DNA of 63,679 bases, taken from NCBI GenBank assembly GCA_001897425.1, contig MKSW01000023.1:1-63679 (forward strand), read 5' to 3'. Position numbers and translations under genes: made by a program. This document shows, piece after piece, positions 1-7,811 of this stretch; positions within the stretch are counted from its first letter, which is position 1, and every line of letters begins with the position of its first letter. The notes below the pieces were generated by a model. The model was not told the DNA's origin, did not search any database, and saw only the letters and a list, made by a program, of their open reading frames with translations. The stretch is from Actinobacteria bacterium 69-20. Lineage in GTDB: Bacteria; Actinomycetota; Actinomycetes; Mycobacteriales; Nakamurellaceae.

Positions 1-60
1 ATCGGCTACGACGTCACTCTCACACCCCACCAGGAACGCCAACTACCCGAAGCAAGCTAA
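1..60 (+). CDS. C-terminal end of a gene entering from the left (possible transposase)
   Basis: Only the last 19 codons and a TAA stop are in the window. The frame opens at the window edge and reads IGYDVTLTPHQERQ and onward. The tail resembles the ends of some IS110/IS116-type transposases, but that is a weak memory-based match. It converges on, and overlaps by about 4 bp, the end of the truncated relaxase on the other strand. An insertion that cut the relaxase is therefore the simplest reading. Product not identified with confidence. Confidence 0.35.
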   Translation: MGYDVTLTPHQERQLPEAS

Positions 61-881
61 CCGAATCTGCGTATCAGGTGGTCGGCGAACACGGCCTCGT
101 GCAGCTCGGACAAGGCGACCACGGCGGCGTGCATCGGCCGCCCATCCAGCGACCGCCACTTGCCGTCCAGGACGGTCTGCACCTTGTTGCTGATGACCAC
201 GTGCGTGTGCAGGTGCGGATCACCCGCACGGGAGTCGTAGTGGTCGTAGGCGGTGGCGATCAACCCCATCACGTCCACTTGTGCGACTGCGCCGTCGCGG
301 CCGGTTGCGCCCGTGCGGGTGGCCGCAACCTCGCGCTCCATGAACGCAACCACCTCCGCAACCGCCGCATGATGCGCTTGCGCGATCAACGCCTGCGTGC
401 CAGCGTCGGCAACCGCCCAGAGCACGGAGGCCGACTTGGGGATCGAGAAGGTGAAGTCGAACCCCGCCACCGCCCGCCGCGTCCCCCGCGCGGACTCCTC
501 GGCCTCGATCGCCGCCACCGCCCGACCACGAGCGACCGGACCAAGATCGGCGTCGAGGTCGGCCACCCGGTCATTGATCCGGTCCGTGACGGACTTGTAT
601 TCGGGATAGGCCCGGCCCAACGGCTCCCCGGTGATCGGGTCGCGGCCCATCCCCACAAGAAGTTGAAGCTGGGCCTCCGAAACCTGGGCACCCACCCCGA
701 TCTGACCGGCACCAAGACCAGACAGCCCGCTGCCCAGCCACCGGCCCGGCGGAGTTCCCTCGGCGTTGTAATACCTCGTCAACGGCGTGCTCAGTGACCG
801 GTCACCGTCACCCGCGGCGACCGTGCGCAGCAGGTACTTGTAGCCATCGCCCGCAGACATCACCCGTATCGAGACCGTCAC
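57..881 (-). pseudogene. MobF-type (TrwC/TraI) relaxase, truncated after the HUH motif
   Basis: The 274-residue product is the N-terminal part of a conjugative relaxase, the enzyme that nicks the transfer origin and pilots the strand. It has tyrosine-rich segments (YKY near 14-16, RYY near 36-38) and the metal-binding HLHTH motif near 223-227 followed by VVISNK. Family members run to about 1000 residues or more with a helicase region; here a TAG stop comes about 50 residues after the HUH motif. GTG at 881 is chosen as start because a strong GGGAGGAGG ribosome site precedes it. The gene is divergent from the methyltransferase. The cut coincides with the end of another gene on the plus strand, so an insertion probably separated the rest of the gene, which would lie left of the window. 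Confidence 0.8.
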
Positions 882-1075
882 CCGCCCCGCCTCCTCCCGC
901 TCGCCGGGGAGGTGAGCGACAGCCCGCCGGAGGCGGCTGGACCTCGATCTGCAAGAGGCGTGGTAGCTCAAACGAGGGCTGAACAGAGGGAGCCCGGCAG
1001 CCGGTTCGCCGTGCCCATTCCAGACGTGCCCGGTCGTCACGGCCGAAGCGTCGCGGCTGCGGGCAGATGAGGCTC

Positions 1076-1091
1076 GTGCACCTGGCAGGTG
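1076..1091 (+). promoter_or_regulatory. ICE repeated motif, copy 1 (before methyltransferase)
   Basis: GTGCACCTGGCAGGTG, 65 nt before the methyltransferase start. Unlike the other copies it contains its own short inverted repeat, CACCT-GGC-AGGTG. Confidence 0.55.
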
Positions 1092-1155
1092 ACCAGCCCG
1101 GCCAGGAATCTCAACGAGAACTCCGGCCGGGGATCACCGATCCGCCGGAGCCCTC

Positions 1156-2265
1156 ATGCCCGATCCGACCGACGCGAGCACCGGCCGTCGCCTCCGGGTC
1201 GGGTCGCTGTTCTCGGGCTACGGCGGACTCGATCTGGCCGTCGAGGAAGTATTCGACGCTCGCACAATCTGGTTCTCTGAGATCAACGAGCCCGTCGCCC
1301 GCGTCTTCGCCCATCACTGGCCCGTCGCCCCCAACCTCGGTGACATCACCGGCATCGACTGGAACACCGTCGAGCCAGTGGACATCCTCTGCGGCGGCTT
1401 CCCCTGCCAGGACGTCTCCACTGTGGGCAAGCGAGCCGGCCTCGCACCCGGCACCCGATCCGGGCTCTGGTCCTACATGGTGACCGCAATCGAGACGCTG
1501 CAACCCGAGTACGTGGTGATCGAGAACGTTCGCGGACTGCTGTCCGCACCCGCCCGGCGCACTACCTCGGAAAGAGATGACGATGAGCGACGCAACCCCG
1601 ATCCCGCGACCCCCGGCGGTGCAACCCTTCGCAACCTGGAACCCGACCCGTGGGGTCTGGGAGACCAGCCAGCCCGACCTCTACGGGCACTTGGCGCCGT
1701 ACTCGGAGACCTGGCCGACCTCCGGTACAACGCGAGATGGATCGGCCTACCCGCTTCCGCCATCGGTGCGCCGCATCAGCGATTCCGCATCTTCATCCTC
1801 GCCCACCACGCTGTTCCGAACCCCGCTCGCATCCGACGCGGCGCGGGGCGGCGAAACACTGGACCAGGTGAAGGCCCGGCGCGGCACGATCGCGCTGAGT
1901 CATCAAGTGATCGACCTCGTGACGCGACGCGCGCGCACGTCGCCGGAAGCGACGCTCGCACTGATCGAGGAGTTCTTCGACGCTGGGGACGCTACGCCCT
2001 CGCCATCGTCAGATGGGAACACATCACCGGACGACCCGCCCCGGCTCCCGCGATCTTGAATGACGCCGCCGGACCACGCCCTGCGCCGGTCTTCGTGGAA
2101 TGGCTCATGGGCCTGCCCGCCGGATGGCTCACCGATCCGATTCTTGGGCTCACTCAGACCCAGCAGCTCACGGCGCTTGGCAACGGAGTTGTGCCAGCCC
2201 AGGCAACGTCCGCACTCACGAACCTGGTCGGAACAGATGCCCTCCGAGTGAGCCACACGCTCTGA
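1156..2265 (+). CDS. DNA (cytosine-5) methyltransferase
   Basis: A 369-residue C5-cytosine methyltransferase, most likely protecting the incoming element from host restriction. Visible motifs are the SAM-binding FSGYGG near 19-24, the catalytic GGFPCQDVS with Cys near 84, ENVRG near 123-127, a conserved ASAIGAPHQRFRIFILA block near 197-213 and ALGNGVVPAQ near 346-355. This is close to full family length. ATG at 1156 starts just before the first motif. The gene points away from the truncated relaxase and follows a copy of the element's repeated motif. Unusually, codons for about residues 141-301 also carry a second protein-like frame, shifted by +1, on the same strand (1577-2059). No restriction enzyme is seen nearby, so this looks like an orphan methylase. 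Confidence 0.9.
   Translation: MPDPTDASTGRRLRVGSLFSGYGGLDLAVEEVFDARTIWFSEINEPVARVFAHHWPVAPNLGDITGIDWNTVEPVDILCGGFPCQDVSTVGKRAGLAPGTRSGLWSYMVTAIETLQPEYVVIENVRGLLSAPARRTTSERDDDERRNPDPATPGGATLRNLEPDPWGLGDQPARPLRALGAVLGDLADLRYNARWIGLPASAIGAPHQRFRIFILAHHAVPNPARIRRGAGRRNTGPGEGPARHDRAESSSDRPRDATRAHVAGSDARTDRGVLRRWGRYALAIVRWEHITGRPAPAPAILNDAAGPRPAPVFVEWLMGLPAGWLTDPILGLTQTQQLTALGNGVVPAQATSALTNLVGTDALRVSHTL
1577..2059 (+). CDS. Overlapping +1-frame ORF inside the methyltransferase gene
   Basis: A 160-codon open frame lies wholly inside the methyltransferase gene. It starts at ATG 1577, preceded by GGAAAGAG. The translation does not look like random high-GC shadow. It has blocks such as SETWPTSGTTRDGSAYPLPP and LFRTPLASDAARGG, of the kind seen in or next to phage and mobile-element cytosine methyltransferases, where P-T-P-x-A-x-D type repeats are common. 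The methyltransferase frame across the same DNA still carries its own conserved block, so both frames may be under selection. It could be a real overlapping gene, or an old C-terminal methylase region now read in another frame. Function unknown. Confidence 0.4.
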   Translation: MTMSDATPIPRPPAVQPFATWNPTRGVWETSQPDLYGHLAPYSETWPTSGTTRDGSAYPLPPSVRRISDSASSSSPTTLFRTPLASDAARGGETLDQVKARRGTIALSHQVIDLVTRRARTSPEATLALIEEFFDAGDATPSPSSDGNTSPDDPPRLPRS

Positions 2266-2462
2266 GTCGCGACGGCGATATGCCCCGGCGCAAGGCTCTG
2301 GCCTCGCGAATGCGAGCAGCCTGCTCGCATTCGGCCCCAGCGAGAGGTTCGGCCGTCAGCCGATGCACGCCCACCGACATGAAACCCGTCACGGCTGGTG
2401 TCGAACCCCTCCTTACGAGGCCTCGGAGCCAGGCCCTGCTTGACTCCTCTCAATCCGTGTGT

Positions 2463-2490
2463 AACCCTATAGGGGTTAGGCATGGGGTTA
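2463..2490 (+). promoter_or_regulatory. Likely operator before the RHH/Clp-N gene
   Basis: The near-palindrome AACCCTATAGGGGTT (2463-2477) is followed by a second GGGGTTA (2484-2490), giving two direct repeats 12 bp apart just before the ribosome site GAGAGGA (2492-2498). A TTGACT box lies at 2440-2445. The layout fits autoregulation by the ribbon-helix-helix N-terminus encoded next to it; that link is inference. Confidence 0.5.
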
Positions 2491-2504
2491 TAGAGAGGAT
2501 CGAG

Positions 2505-3254
2505 ATGCCAAAGATCAACGTCTACCTTCCCGACGCACTCGCGTCGGCAGTCAAAGACGCCAACGTGCCAGTGTCCGCGGTGTGCCAGGCGGCGCTCGCC
2601 GAGGCGGTGGAGCGCATCGGACGAACCCGGAAGGGCATCACGGCGCTGCGAGACCCGGCGACTCCCGCCGCCATCCTCGGACGGATCGGGGAGGGTGTCC
2701 GCAAGCGGATGACCCCGCGACTCCTCGCCGCGCTCAGAGTCGCGGGCTTGGATGCAGAGGGTCAGGCCGGCGCCGCAGTGTCGTCGCTCGACCTCCTACG
2801 CGGCCTGCTCGACGATGGTGAGAACTTCGCGGTGCGTCTGCTGACTTCTCAGGGCGTTGACGTCGATGCGCTTGCGGAGGCGGCCGGAGCAAGCCGGACG
2901 GACGAACCTGGTGCTCCCGACGTCGAGTCCTCTGACGCCTTCCTTGGGCGGCTCACGATGCCTGGACGGCTCGCGTGCGCTGCCGCACTGGAAACAGTCG
3001 CCGAGCTCGGTCACAACTATGTCGGGTGCGAACACCTCCTCGTCGGACTTGTCGCGAGCGAAGGGCAGGCCCACGACATCTTGGCCGAATACGGCGTCCA
3101 AGCGGCGGCACTGCGTCAAGGCATTAGTGCTGCTGCCGCGGGAGTCATGCTGGAGCGAAGCCGATCAGCCGACCGGAGTGACGCCACGATTGCCGATCTC
3201 ACTCGCCGACTTGAAGCCATCGAGCGCCGACTTGCCGGAGCGTCTGGCGAATGA
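2505..3254 (+). CDS. Ribbon-helix-helix-like N-terminus joined to a Clp-N-type domain
   Basis: The 249-residue protein begins MPKINVYLPDALASAVK, a short strand plus two helices typical of ribbon-helix-helix DNA-binding proteins. After a variable middle part, residues about 145-215 (GRLACAAALETVAELGHNYVGCEHLLVGLV onward) look like the N-terminal repeat of Clp ATPases that binds substrates or adaptors. There is no ATPase module. Start ATG 2505 has ribosome site GAGAGGA and follows a palindromic operator-like repeat. The combination suggests a regulator whose stability or activity is tied to Clp proteolysis, but this is inference. Position among the antirestriction and control genes of the ICE agrees with a regulatory job. 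Confidence 0.65.
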   Translation: MPKINVYLPDALASAVKDANVPVSAVCQAALAEAVERIGRTRKGITALRDPATPAAILGRIGEGVRKRMTPRLLAALRVAGLDAEGQAGAAVSSLDLLRGLLDDGENFAVRLLTSQGVDVDALAEAAGASRTDEPGAPDVESSDAFLGRLTMPGRLACAAALETVAELGHNYVGCEHLLVGLVASEGQAHDILAEYGVQAAALRQGISAAAAGVMLERSRSADRSDATIADLTRRLEAIERRLAGASGE

Positions 3255-3359
3255 TCTTCGTGGTCTTCGGACTTGGACTGCCGTCTACGGGCCTCTTGCT
3301 GTGGTGCGTCCCTGCTTGCGCGGACCGTGCAGTCACGGGTCAGCGGCCCTGACAAGACA

Positions 3360-3399
3360 GCGGCACCAGGATGTCGTCCACAGATTCTCCTGGTGCCGC
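3360..3399 (+). promoter_or_regulatory. 11-bp inverted repeat enclosing the AraC-type start codon
   Basis: GCGGCACCAGG (3360-3370) pairs perfectly with CCTGGTGCCGC (3389-3399). The 18-nt loop holds the ATG at 3371. In RNA this would fold the translation start into a hairpin; it may also end transcription from the gene before. Confidence 0.5.
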
Positions 3400-4309
3400 T
3401 GTTCCGGAGCCGTTTGCTCCGATCGTCGTCCGTACCCGTACGTTCCATCGTCCGGTCGGTCCCGTGGCTTACGACTGTGTGAAGGTCATTGTCGTCCGGG
3501 ATGGTTCAGCGGTTCTGTTCAGTGAGTTCGGCGAAAAGCCCGTCACGGTTGGTGATGTGGTCACGCTCGGCGCGAACACGCTGTGCGGGAGCGAGCCCGA
3601 GGGCCATGTCACCGCGACGACGGTCTATCTCGACACGGACTATGTGGTCGATCAGGTGTTCTGGCAGCACGTCGACCTGGTTCGGGATCGTCTTGATGCG
3701 CAGGACTTCGCGGAAACCTTGTACGCCGAGCCGGCGCAGATTCTTCACTTGGGCGAGGACCGGGCCGGACTGCTGATGCCCTGGCTGGACGAACTGGTGC
3801 ATCTGAGCCTCGACGGGGGTTTCACCGAGCACTTCTATCGGATGCAGGCGCTCTGGTTCTCCACCGCTCACGTGATCGCTCCATATGTCGCTACCTCGTC
3901 GGTGCGGGTGTCTGCGACGCAGCGTGTGACCACTCGGCCGTCGTCGCCGCGGCTTCGCCGGTTCGCCCCGTTGCGTGAGGAGGCGCGCACGCTCGCCGGC
4001 CTCTTGCGCGATGGGCCGGAGCGCCGGTGGACAGTGGACGCGCTCGCGGAGGCGGTGCACCTCTCACCGTCGCAGGTTGGCCGAGTGTTCGTGGAGGCGT
4101 ACGGCAAGTCACCGATCGCGTATCTGACGATGCTGCGTACTGAGCGGATGGCCCGTCTTCTGCGCACCACTGACACGCCGATCGCGGTGATCGCTCGTGA
4201 GGTGGGTTGGGGCGATCCTGATTTCGCCGCCCGGCAGTTCCGCCGCAGCGTCGGGCTGACGCCGAGCCGTTATCGAGCGATAAGCCAGAGCAGTCAAACC
4301 GTCGACTGA
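3371..4309 (+). CDS. AraC-family transcriptional regulator
   Basis: A 312-residue regulator. The first about 190 residues form a cupin-like sensing domain (TRTFHRPVGPVAYDCVKVIVV, then LGANTLCGSEPEG). Residues about 205-305 are the two helix-turn-helix units of the AraC family, with WTVDALAEAVHLSPSQVGRVF and PIAVIAREVGWGDPDFAARQFRR, ending in the usual GLTPSRYR. ATG 3371 is the first good start and lies within an inverted repeat that may control its translation. It sits between the RHH/Clp-N protein and ArdC. The effector and targets cannot be read from the sequence; control of element genes is possible. Confidence 0.85.
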   Translation: MSSTDSPGAAVPEPFAPIVVRTRTFHRPVGPVAYDCVKVIVVRDGSAVLFSEFGEKPVTVGDVVTLGANTLCGSEPEGHVTATTVYLDTDYVVDQVFWQHVDLVRDRLDAQDFAETLYAEPAQILHLGEDRAGLLMPWLDELVHLSLDGGFTEHFYRMQALWFSTAHVIAPYVATSSVRVSATQRVTTRPSSPRLRRFAPLREEARTLAGLLRDGPERRWTVDALAEAVHLSPSQVGRVFVEAYGKSPIAYLTMLRTERMARLLRTTDTPIAVIAREVGWGDPDFAARQFRRSVGLTPSRYRAISQSSQTVD

Positions 4310-4476
4310 TCCGGGTGATTCCCGCATCCTTGCCCGCGATATCCGCAGGATCGCCGCCGCTCGCCCGACTCCGGGCTGTTGGGCTGGTAGTCCGGTAGAG
4401 ACACGTCGGGTTCATCGGGGAGCCTGACGGTCGCAGCTCTCAGTCCGTCGTCCGTCTCGTCCCACCGATCCTCCCG

Positions 4477-4492
4477 GCGCACCTCATGGTCG
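4477..4492 (+). promoter_or_regulatory. ICE repeated motif, weak copy (before ardC)
   Basis: GCGCACCTCATGGTCG, 48 nt before the ArdC start. It shares GCGCACCT and the following G-G with copies at 9815 and 12526, but departs from the consensus after CACCT. Confidence 0.3.
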
Positions 4493-4540
4493 CAAGGGCC
4501 ACCGGCAGATGCCGTTGGCCCCGCCGGGAGGAGGTCAGCG

Positions 4541-5635
4541 ATGGCGACGGACGAGGAGACGCGAGCGGCGCGGGACGCGAAGCTCGACGCCCTGCACGAT
4601 CGCCTGACCGGCGCGGTCGACCAGCTCGTCTCCGGGGAGGACTGGCGCCGCGCGCTGGAGTTCGCCGCCCGCTTCCGGTCACGCTCGTTCGGGAACACGC
4701 TGCTGATCTGGTCACAACACATCGAGGCGTTCGAGCAGGGACGCACGGCAGCGCCGGAGCCGACGTACGTCGCCGGGTACAAACAGTGGCAGACGCTGGG
4801 CCGTCAGGTCTCCAAGGGCCAGCCGGGTTACATGATCTTCGCGCCGGTCACCGGCCGGTTCGCCACCTCCACGCCGCAGGACACCGGCTCGTGGCGTCGG
4901 CTGGGCCAGTTTGAGAAGCCGAAGCCGGGCGAGGTTGTCCGCTCGCGGATGGTCGGCGCGAAGCCGGCTTATGTGTGGGACGTGTCGCAGACCAGTGGCG
5001 ATCCGATCCCCGAGCGCCCGCAGGTGGCGCCACTTGCCGGCCAGGCACCCGACGGGTTGTGGGACGGGCTCGTCGCCTTGATAGAAGCCGAGGGGTTCAC
5101 CGTCGAGCGTGTCCCGGACGCGGACGCGATCAGGGGCGCGGACGGCCTGACCGCCTACCAGGCTCGGACGGTCTCGGTGCGCGACGACCTCACCCCGGCG
5201 GAGCAGGCAGCGACGCTGGTGCACGAGCTCGCTCACGTGAAGATGCACGGACCCGACAACGAGGAGGCCTCCCGGCACCGCGGCATCCGTGAGGTCGAGG
5301 CCGAGTCAGTGGCCATGATGATCGCCGCCGCGCACGGCATGGAAGCACTCGCGCCATCCGCGCTGTACGTCTCGGGCTGGGCATCCTCAGTCAAAGGCAA
5401 GAGCCCGGTCGAGGTGGTGCAGGAGACGGGTGAGCGCGTCCGCAAGATCGCCGGCAGCATCCTCGACGCCCTACCCACAGTGCAGATCGGCTCCGGCGAC
5501 CCGCCGGGTCTGACCCGCGACCGCCCCGGCCCCGCGCGGCCAGACAGAACACCGACGACAGCACCCGAGGTGACCGAACCACGACGGGAACTCGCGTCGG
5601 CGGTGCCGGCGGTGTCGACGGCGAGAGGGTTGTGA
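4541..5635 (+). CDS. ardC: ArdC-like antirestriction protein with zinc metallopeptidase domain
   Basis: A 364-residue protein of the ArdC type, which binds single-stranded DNA and helps plasmids and ICEs escape restriction when they enter a new host. Residues about 10-105 form the N-terminal DNA-binding region (FRSRSFGNTLLIWSQ, then GYKQWQTLGRQV). Residues about 170-290 hold an ImmA/IrrE-like metallopeptidase with LVHELAHVKMH near 227-236 and a downstream EVEAES glutamate near 251-256. The C-terminal about 50 residues are low-complexity. The stop overlaps the next start (TGATG), so it is translated together with the primase-like gene. Together with the orphan methylase it forms a host-defence-evasion module. 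Confidence 0.8.
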   Translation: MATDEETRAARDAKLDALHDRLTGAVDQLVSGEDWRRALEFAARFRSRSFGNTLLIWSQHIEAFEQGRTAAPEPTYVAGYKQWQTLGRQVSKGQPGYMIFAPVTGRFATSTPQDTGSWRRLGQFEKPKPGEVVRSRMVGAKPAYVWDVSQTSGDPIPERPQVAPLAGQAPDGLWDGLVALIEAEGFTVERVPDADAIRGADGLTAYQARTVSVRDDLTPAEQAATLVHELAHVKMHGPDNEEASRHRGIREVEAESVAMMIAAAHGMEALAPSALYVSGWASSVKGKSPVEVVQETGERVRKIAGSILDALPTVQIGSGDPPGLTRDRPGPARPDRTPTTAPEVTEPRRELASAVPAVSTARGL

Positions 5636-6555
5636 TGGACCCGGCACGCCTGTTCGCGCAGGTGGCGGGCCGGCCGCTGCGGGAGGCGGCCGGGATACTC
5701 GCTGCCGCCGGTGTGCCGGTGTTCCCCTGCGTGACGGGTGAGAAGCGGCCAGTGAGCGAGCATGGCTTCCACGACGCCACCACCGACCCGGAACGGGTGG
5801 CGGCGTGGTGGCGGCGGTGGCCGGTCGCGAACATCGGCGTGCCGACCGGGCACGCCTCCGGGTGGGAAGTGGTCGACATCGACCGCAAGAGCGCCGGGTC
5901 GGGGTTCGCAGCGTTCGGCCGTGCCCGGCGCGTGGGGCTGGTGCCCGGGTGGGTGGCGTTGGTGCGCACACCCTCGGGCGGGATGCACGCCTACTTCCCG
6001 GCAGACCCCTATCGGGAGCAAGCCTCGTGGCAGGCAGCCCGCGCGCACGTGGACTTCCGGGGAGCCGGCGGCTACGTCGTCGTGCCGCCCTCAGTGATTG
6101 CGGTGACCGGCGGTGCGTGCGTCGGTTATGAGCTGATCGGCGGTGAGCAATCGCATCCGGCCGCGGTAGACGCGAAGGCGTTGCGGGACTTTCTCGATCC
6201 GCGCCCCGAGCCCACTCAGTCATCCGCTCGACGCCCCGGCATGGACAGGGCGGAGGATGCCGAGCGGCTGGCGGGCTGGGTCGCTGGCCTCGGCGAGGGC
6301 GAACGGAACCGGGGCCTGTTCTGGGCGGCGTGCCGGTTGGCGGAGAACGGCATCCGTGCCTCGGATGCGTTGGACGTGCTGGCGGCTGCCGCGGGTCGGG
6401 CCGGGCTGGGCGAGCGGGAGATCACCGCCACCGTCCGGTCGGCGTACCGCACCGTGCACCCGACACACCAGCACTCCCGCACCGAGTTGCCGCTCACCGG
6501 GGAGAGCCCGGTTGAGCGGAACGGCTGTCAGTCTCGGGTCGCGCGGGGGTTGTGA
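5635..6555 (+). CDS. Bifunctional DNA primase/polymerase (prim-pol) N-terminal domain protein
   Basis: A 306-residue protein. Residues about 10-195 match the prim-pol domain found in replication proteins of plasmids and ICEs: AGVPVFPC, GFHDATTDPERVAAWW, then GWEVVDIDRKSAGSG with the acidic metal ligands, and TPSGGMHAYFP. The C-terminal about 100 residues are helical (ERNRGLFWAACRLAENG). This resembles the small helical domain that follows prim-pol in related proteins. ATG 5635 overlaps the ArdC stop; GTG 5632 is also possible. Likely role is priming or replicating the transferred strand. No separate helicase is seen nearby. Confidence 0.8.
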   Translation: MDPARLFAQVAGRPLREAAGILAAAGVPVFPCVTGEKRPVSEHGFHDATTDPERVAAWWRRWPVANIGVPTGHASGWEVVDIDRKSAGSGFAAFGRARRVGLVPGWVALVRTPSGGMHAYFPADPYREQASWQAARAHVDFRGAGGYVVVPPSVIAVTGGACVGYELIGGEQSHPAAVDAKALRDFLDPRPEPTQSSARRPGMDRAEDAERLAGWVAGLGEGERNRGLFWAACRLAENGIRASDALDVLAAAAGRAGLGEREITATVRSAYRTVHPTHQHSRTELPLTGESPVERNGCQSRVARGL

Positions 6556-7313
6556 TGCCGGGCGGGACTGGTCGGCGGTGGGCGGTGGTAACCGCGGTCG
6601 CGGGGACGGTGTTCATCGCGGCGGGCGCGTTCTGGCTCAGCTTCACCTCCCTGGCCGATCTGGCCCGCCGCTCGGGCATCGACACCGGCGAGGCGTGGGC
6701 CTGGCCGTTGATCGTGGACGGGATCATCGTGGTCGCCACGGTCGCAGTCGTCGCGCTGGGCGGGACACGGGCGGCCTGGTATCCGTGGGCGCTGCTGATC
6801 GGCGGCGCGCTGGTCTCGGTGACCGCCAACGCACTGCACGCTGTGGTCGCGGCGGACGCGACCGTGCCCGGCGGGCTGGCCGCCTGTGTGGCCGCGGTGC
6901 CGCCGATCGTGCTGCTGGCGATCACGCACCTGACCGTCGTACTGACCCGGACCTCGACCGTCGAGAGTCCCGGCCCCGAGCCGGCGGACCTGCCGGTCAC
7001 CGCGACGGCGAACGTCGTCCCGACTGCTGGTGGGGTGGCCGGACACGTGCTGTCCGAACCCGAGCTGTCCGGACCCGAGTGGGACGAGCCGGTGGCCGGT
7101 GTCGCCTCGGTGCTGGACCGTCGCGGGCGTGCGGTGGAGCTGCGTGGGCTGGGGTGGTCGAACAAGAAGATCGCCCGCGAGGTCGAGGTGCACCCCAGCA
7201 CGGTCGGGCGGTGGTTCGCCGACGCGCATCTATCTGATGCCACCGAACTATCCAGTGGGCCGGGACTGTCGAGCGTCCCGGAGTTGTCGAGCGCAGAGGA
7301 GACCACGCCATGA
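6555..7313 (+). CDS. DUF2637 spread-like membrane protein with C-terminal helix-turn-helix
   Basis: A 252-residue protein. The first about 130 residues have four predicted membrane helices (VVTAVAGTVFIAAGAFWLSF, WPLIVDGIIVVATVAVVALG, YPWALLIGGALVSVTANALH, ACVAAVPPIVLLAITHLTVV) in the pattern of DUF2637, common in actinomycete conjugative elements and linked with intramycelial spread. After a proline-rich linker, residues about 185-225 (VELRGLGWSNKKIAREVEVHPSTVGRWF) look like a resolvase/GcrA-type helix-turn-helix. The start overlaps the primase-like stop in the same GTGATG arrangement seen at the gene before. The next gene starts within its last codons. Confidence 0.75.
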   Translation: MPGGTGRRWAVVTAVAGTVFIAAGAFWLSFTSLADLARRSGIDTGEAWAWPLIVDGIIVVATVAVVALGGTRAAWYPWALLIGGALVSVTANALHAVVAADATVPGGLAACVAAVPPIVLLAITHLTVVLTRTSTVESPGPEPADLPVTATANVVPTAGGVAGHVLSEPELSGPEWDEPVAGVASVLDRRGRAVELRGLGWSNKKIAREVEVHPSTVGRWFADAHLSDATELSSGPGLSSVPELSSAEETTP

Positions 7314-7720
7314 ACCATGCCGAGACCACCGAACACGACCAGCACGGCCAGCACGGTCTGCACCGGATTACCGACGAGTCGACCGTGAGCCGGCCGTCGA
7401 CCCAGCGGATCGAGAACGGCGAGACGCCGGAAGCGGTGCAGGAGGCCGCGTTCGCCCACGAGAAGGCGAAGGCGGCGTTGGCGAAGGCGCGAGGCCGGGG
7501 CGTGGAGTGGGTGCGCCCGACCGATCTGATCGCGCGGCAGTCCTCGCGGCTGGCGCATCGCGGGATCGACTTGCACGCCGAGTTGGCGCGTCGCGCTCGC
7601 ACCGTGACGGGGGTCGAACGGCTGTCGCAGCGAGTGCGGCGTCTGCCGCCCGTGTCCGCGTTCGGGCGGCACGGCGCCAACCAGTCGGGTCCGGTGCGAT
7701 CCGGGGTCGGGATGCGGTAA
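7310..7720 (+). CDS. Conserved ICE hypothetical protein
   Basis: A 136-residue basic, helical protein with no recognised domain. It overlaps the previous gene by 4 bp (ATGA), so it belongs to the same operon. The middle part (EAAFAHEKAKAALAKARGRGVEWVRPTDLIARQSSRLAHRGIDLHAELARRA) is arginine- and alanine-rich. Similar small proteins sit between spread-like and ParB-like genes in related actinobacterial elements. A role in transfer is likely only by position. Confidence 0.6.
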   Translation: MNHAETTEHDQHGQHGLHRITDESTVSRPSTQRIENGETPEAVQEAAFAHEKAKAALAKARGRGVEWVRPTDLIARQSSRLAHRGIDLHAELARRARTVTGVERLSQRVRRLPPVSAFGRHGANQSGPVRSGVGMR

Positions 7721-7780
7721 GGGGCGGTGATGGTCGATGGGTCGGCCGGGCATCGGGTGCAACGGCGCGAGGGACGCCGG

Positions 7781-7796
7781 GTGCACCTGCCTGCCA
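7781..7796 (+). promoter_or_regulatory. ICE repeated motif, copy 2
   Basis: GTGCACCTGCCTGCCA, ending 15 nt before ATG 7812. GCACCT (7783-7788) can pair with AGGTGC (7799-7804), the ribosome site of the gene, to form a hairpin hiding it. Confidence 0.65.
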
Positions 7797-7811
7797 GGAG
7801 GTGCCCACACC

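Noticed and set aside
882-1155. Transfer origin (oriT) in the region between relaxase and methylase
   Set aside because: The position is right, but I see no convincing nick-site inverted repeat, so it is not listed as a feature.
4054-4069. GGTGCACCTCTCACCG inside the AraC-type gene as a motif copy
   Set aside because: Only GTGCACCT matches, it is coding (AVHLSPS, a conserved helix-turn-helix segment), and the 3' half of the motif is absent.
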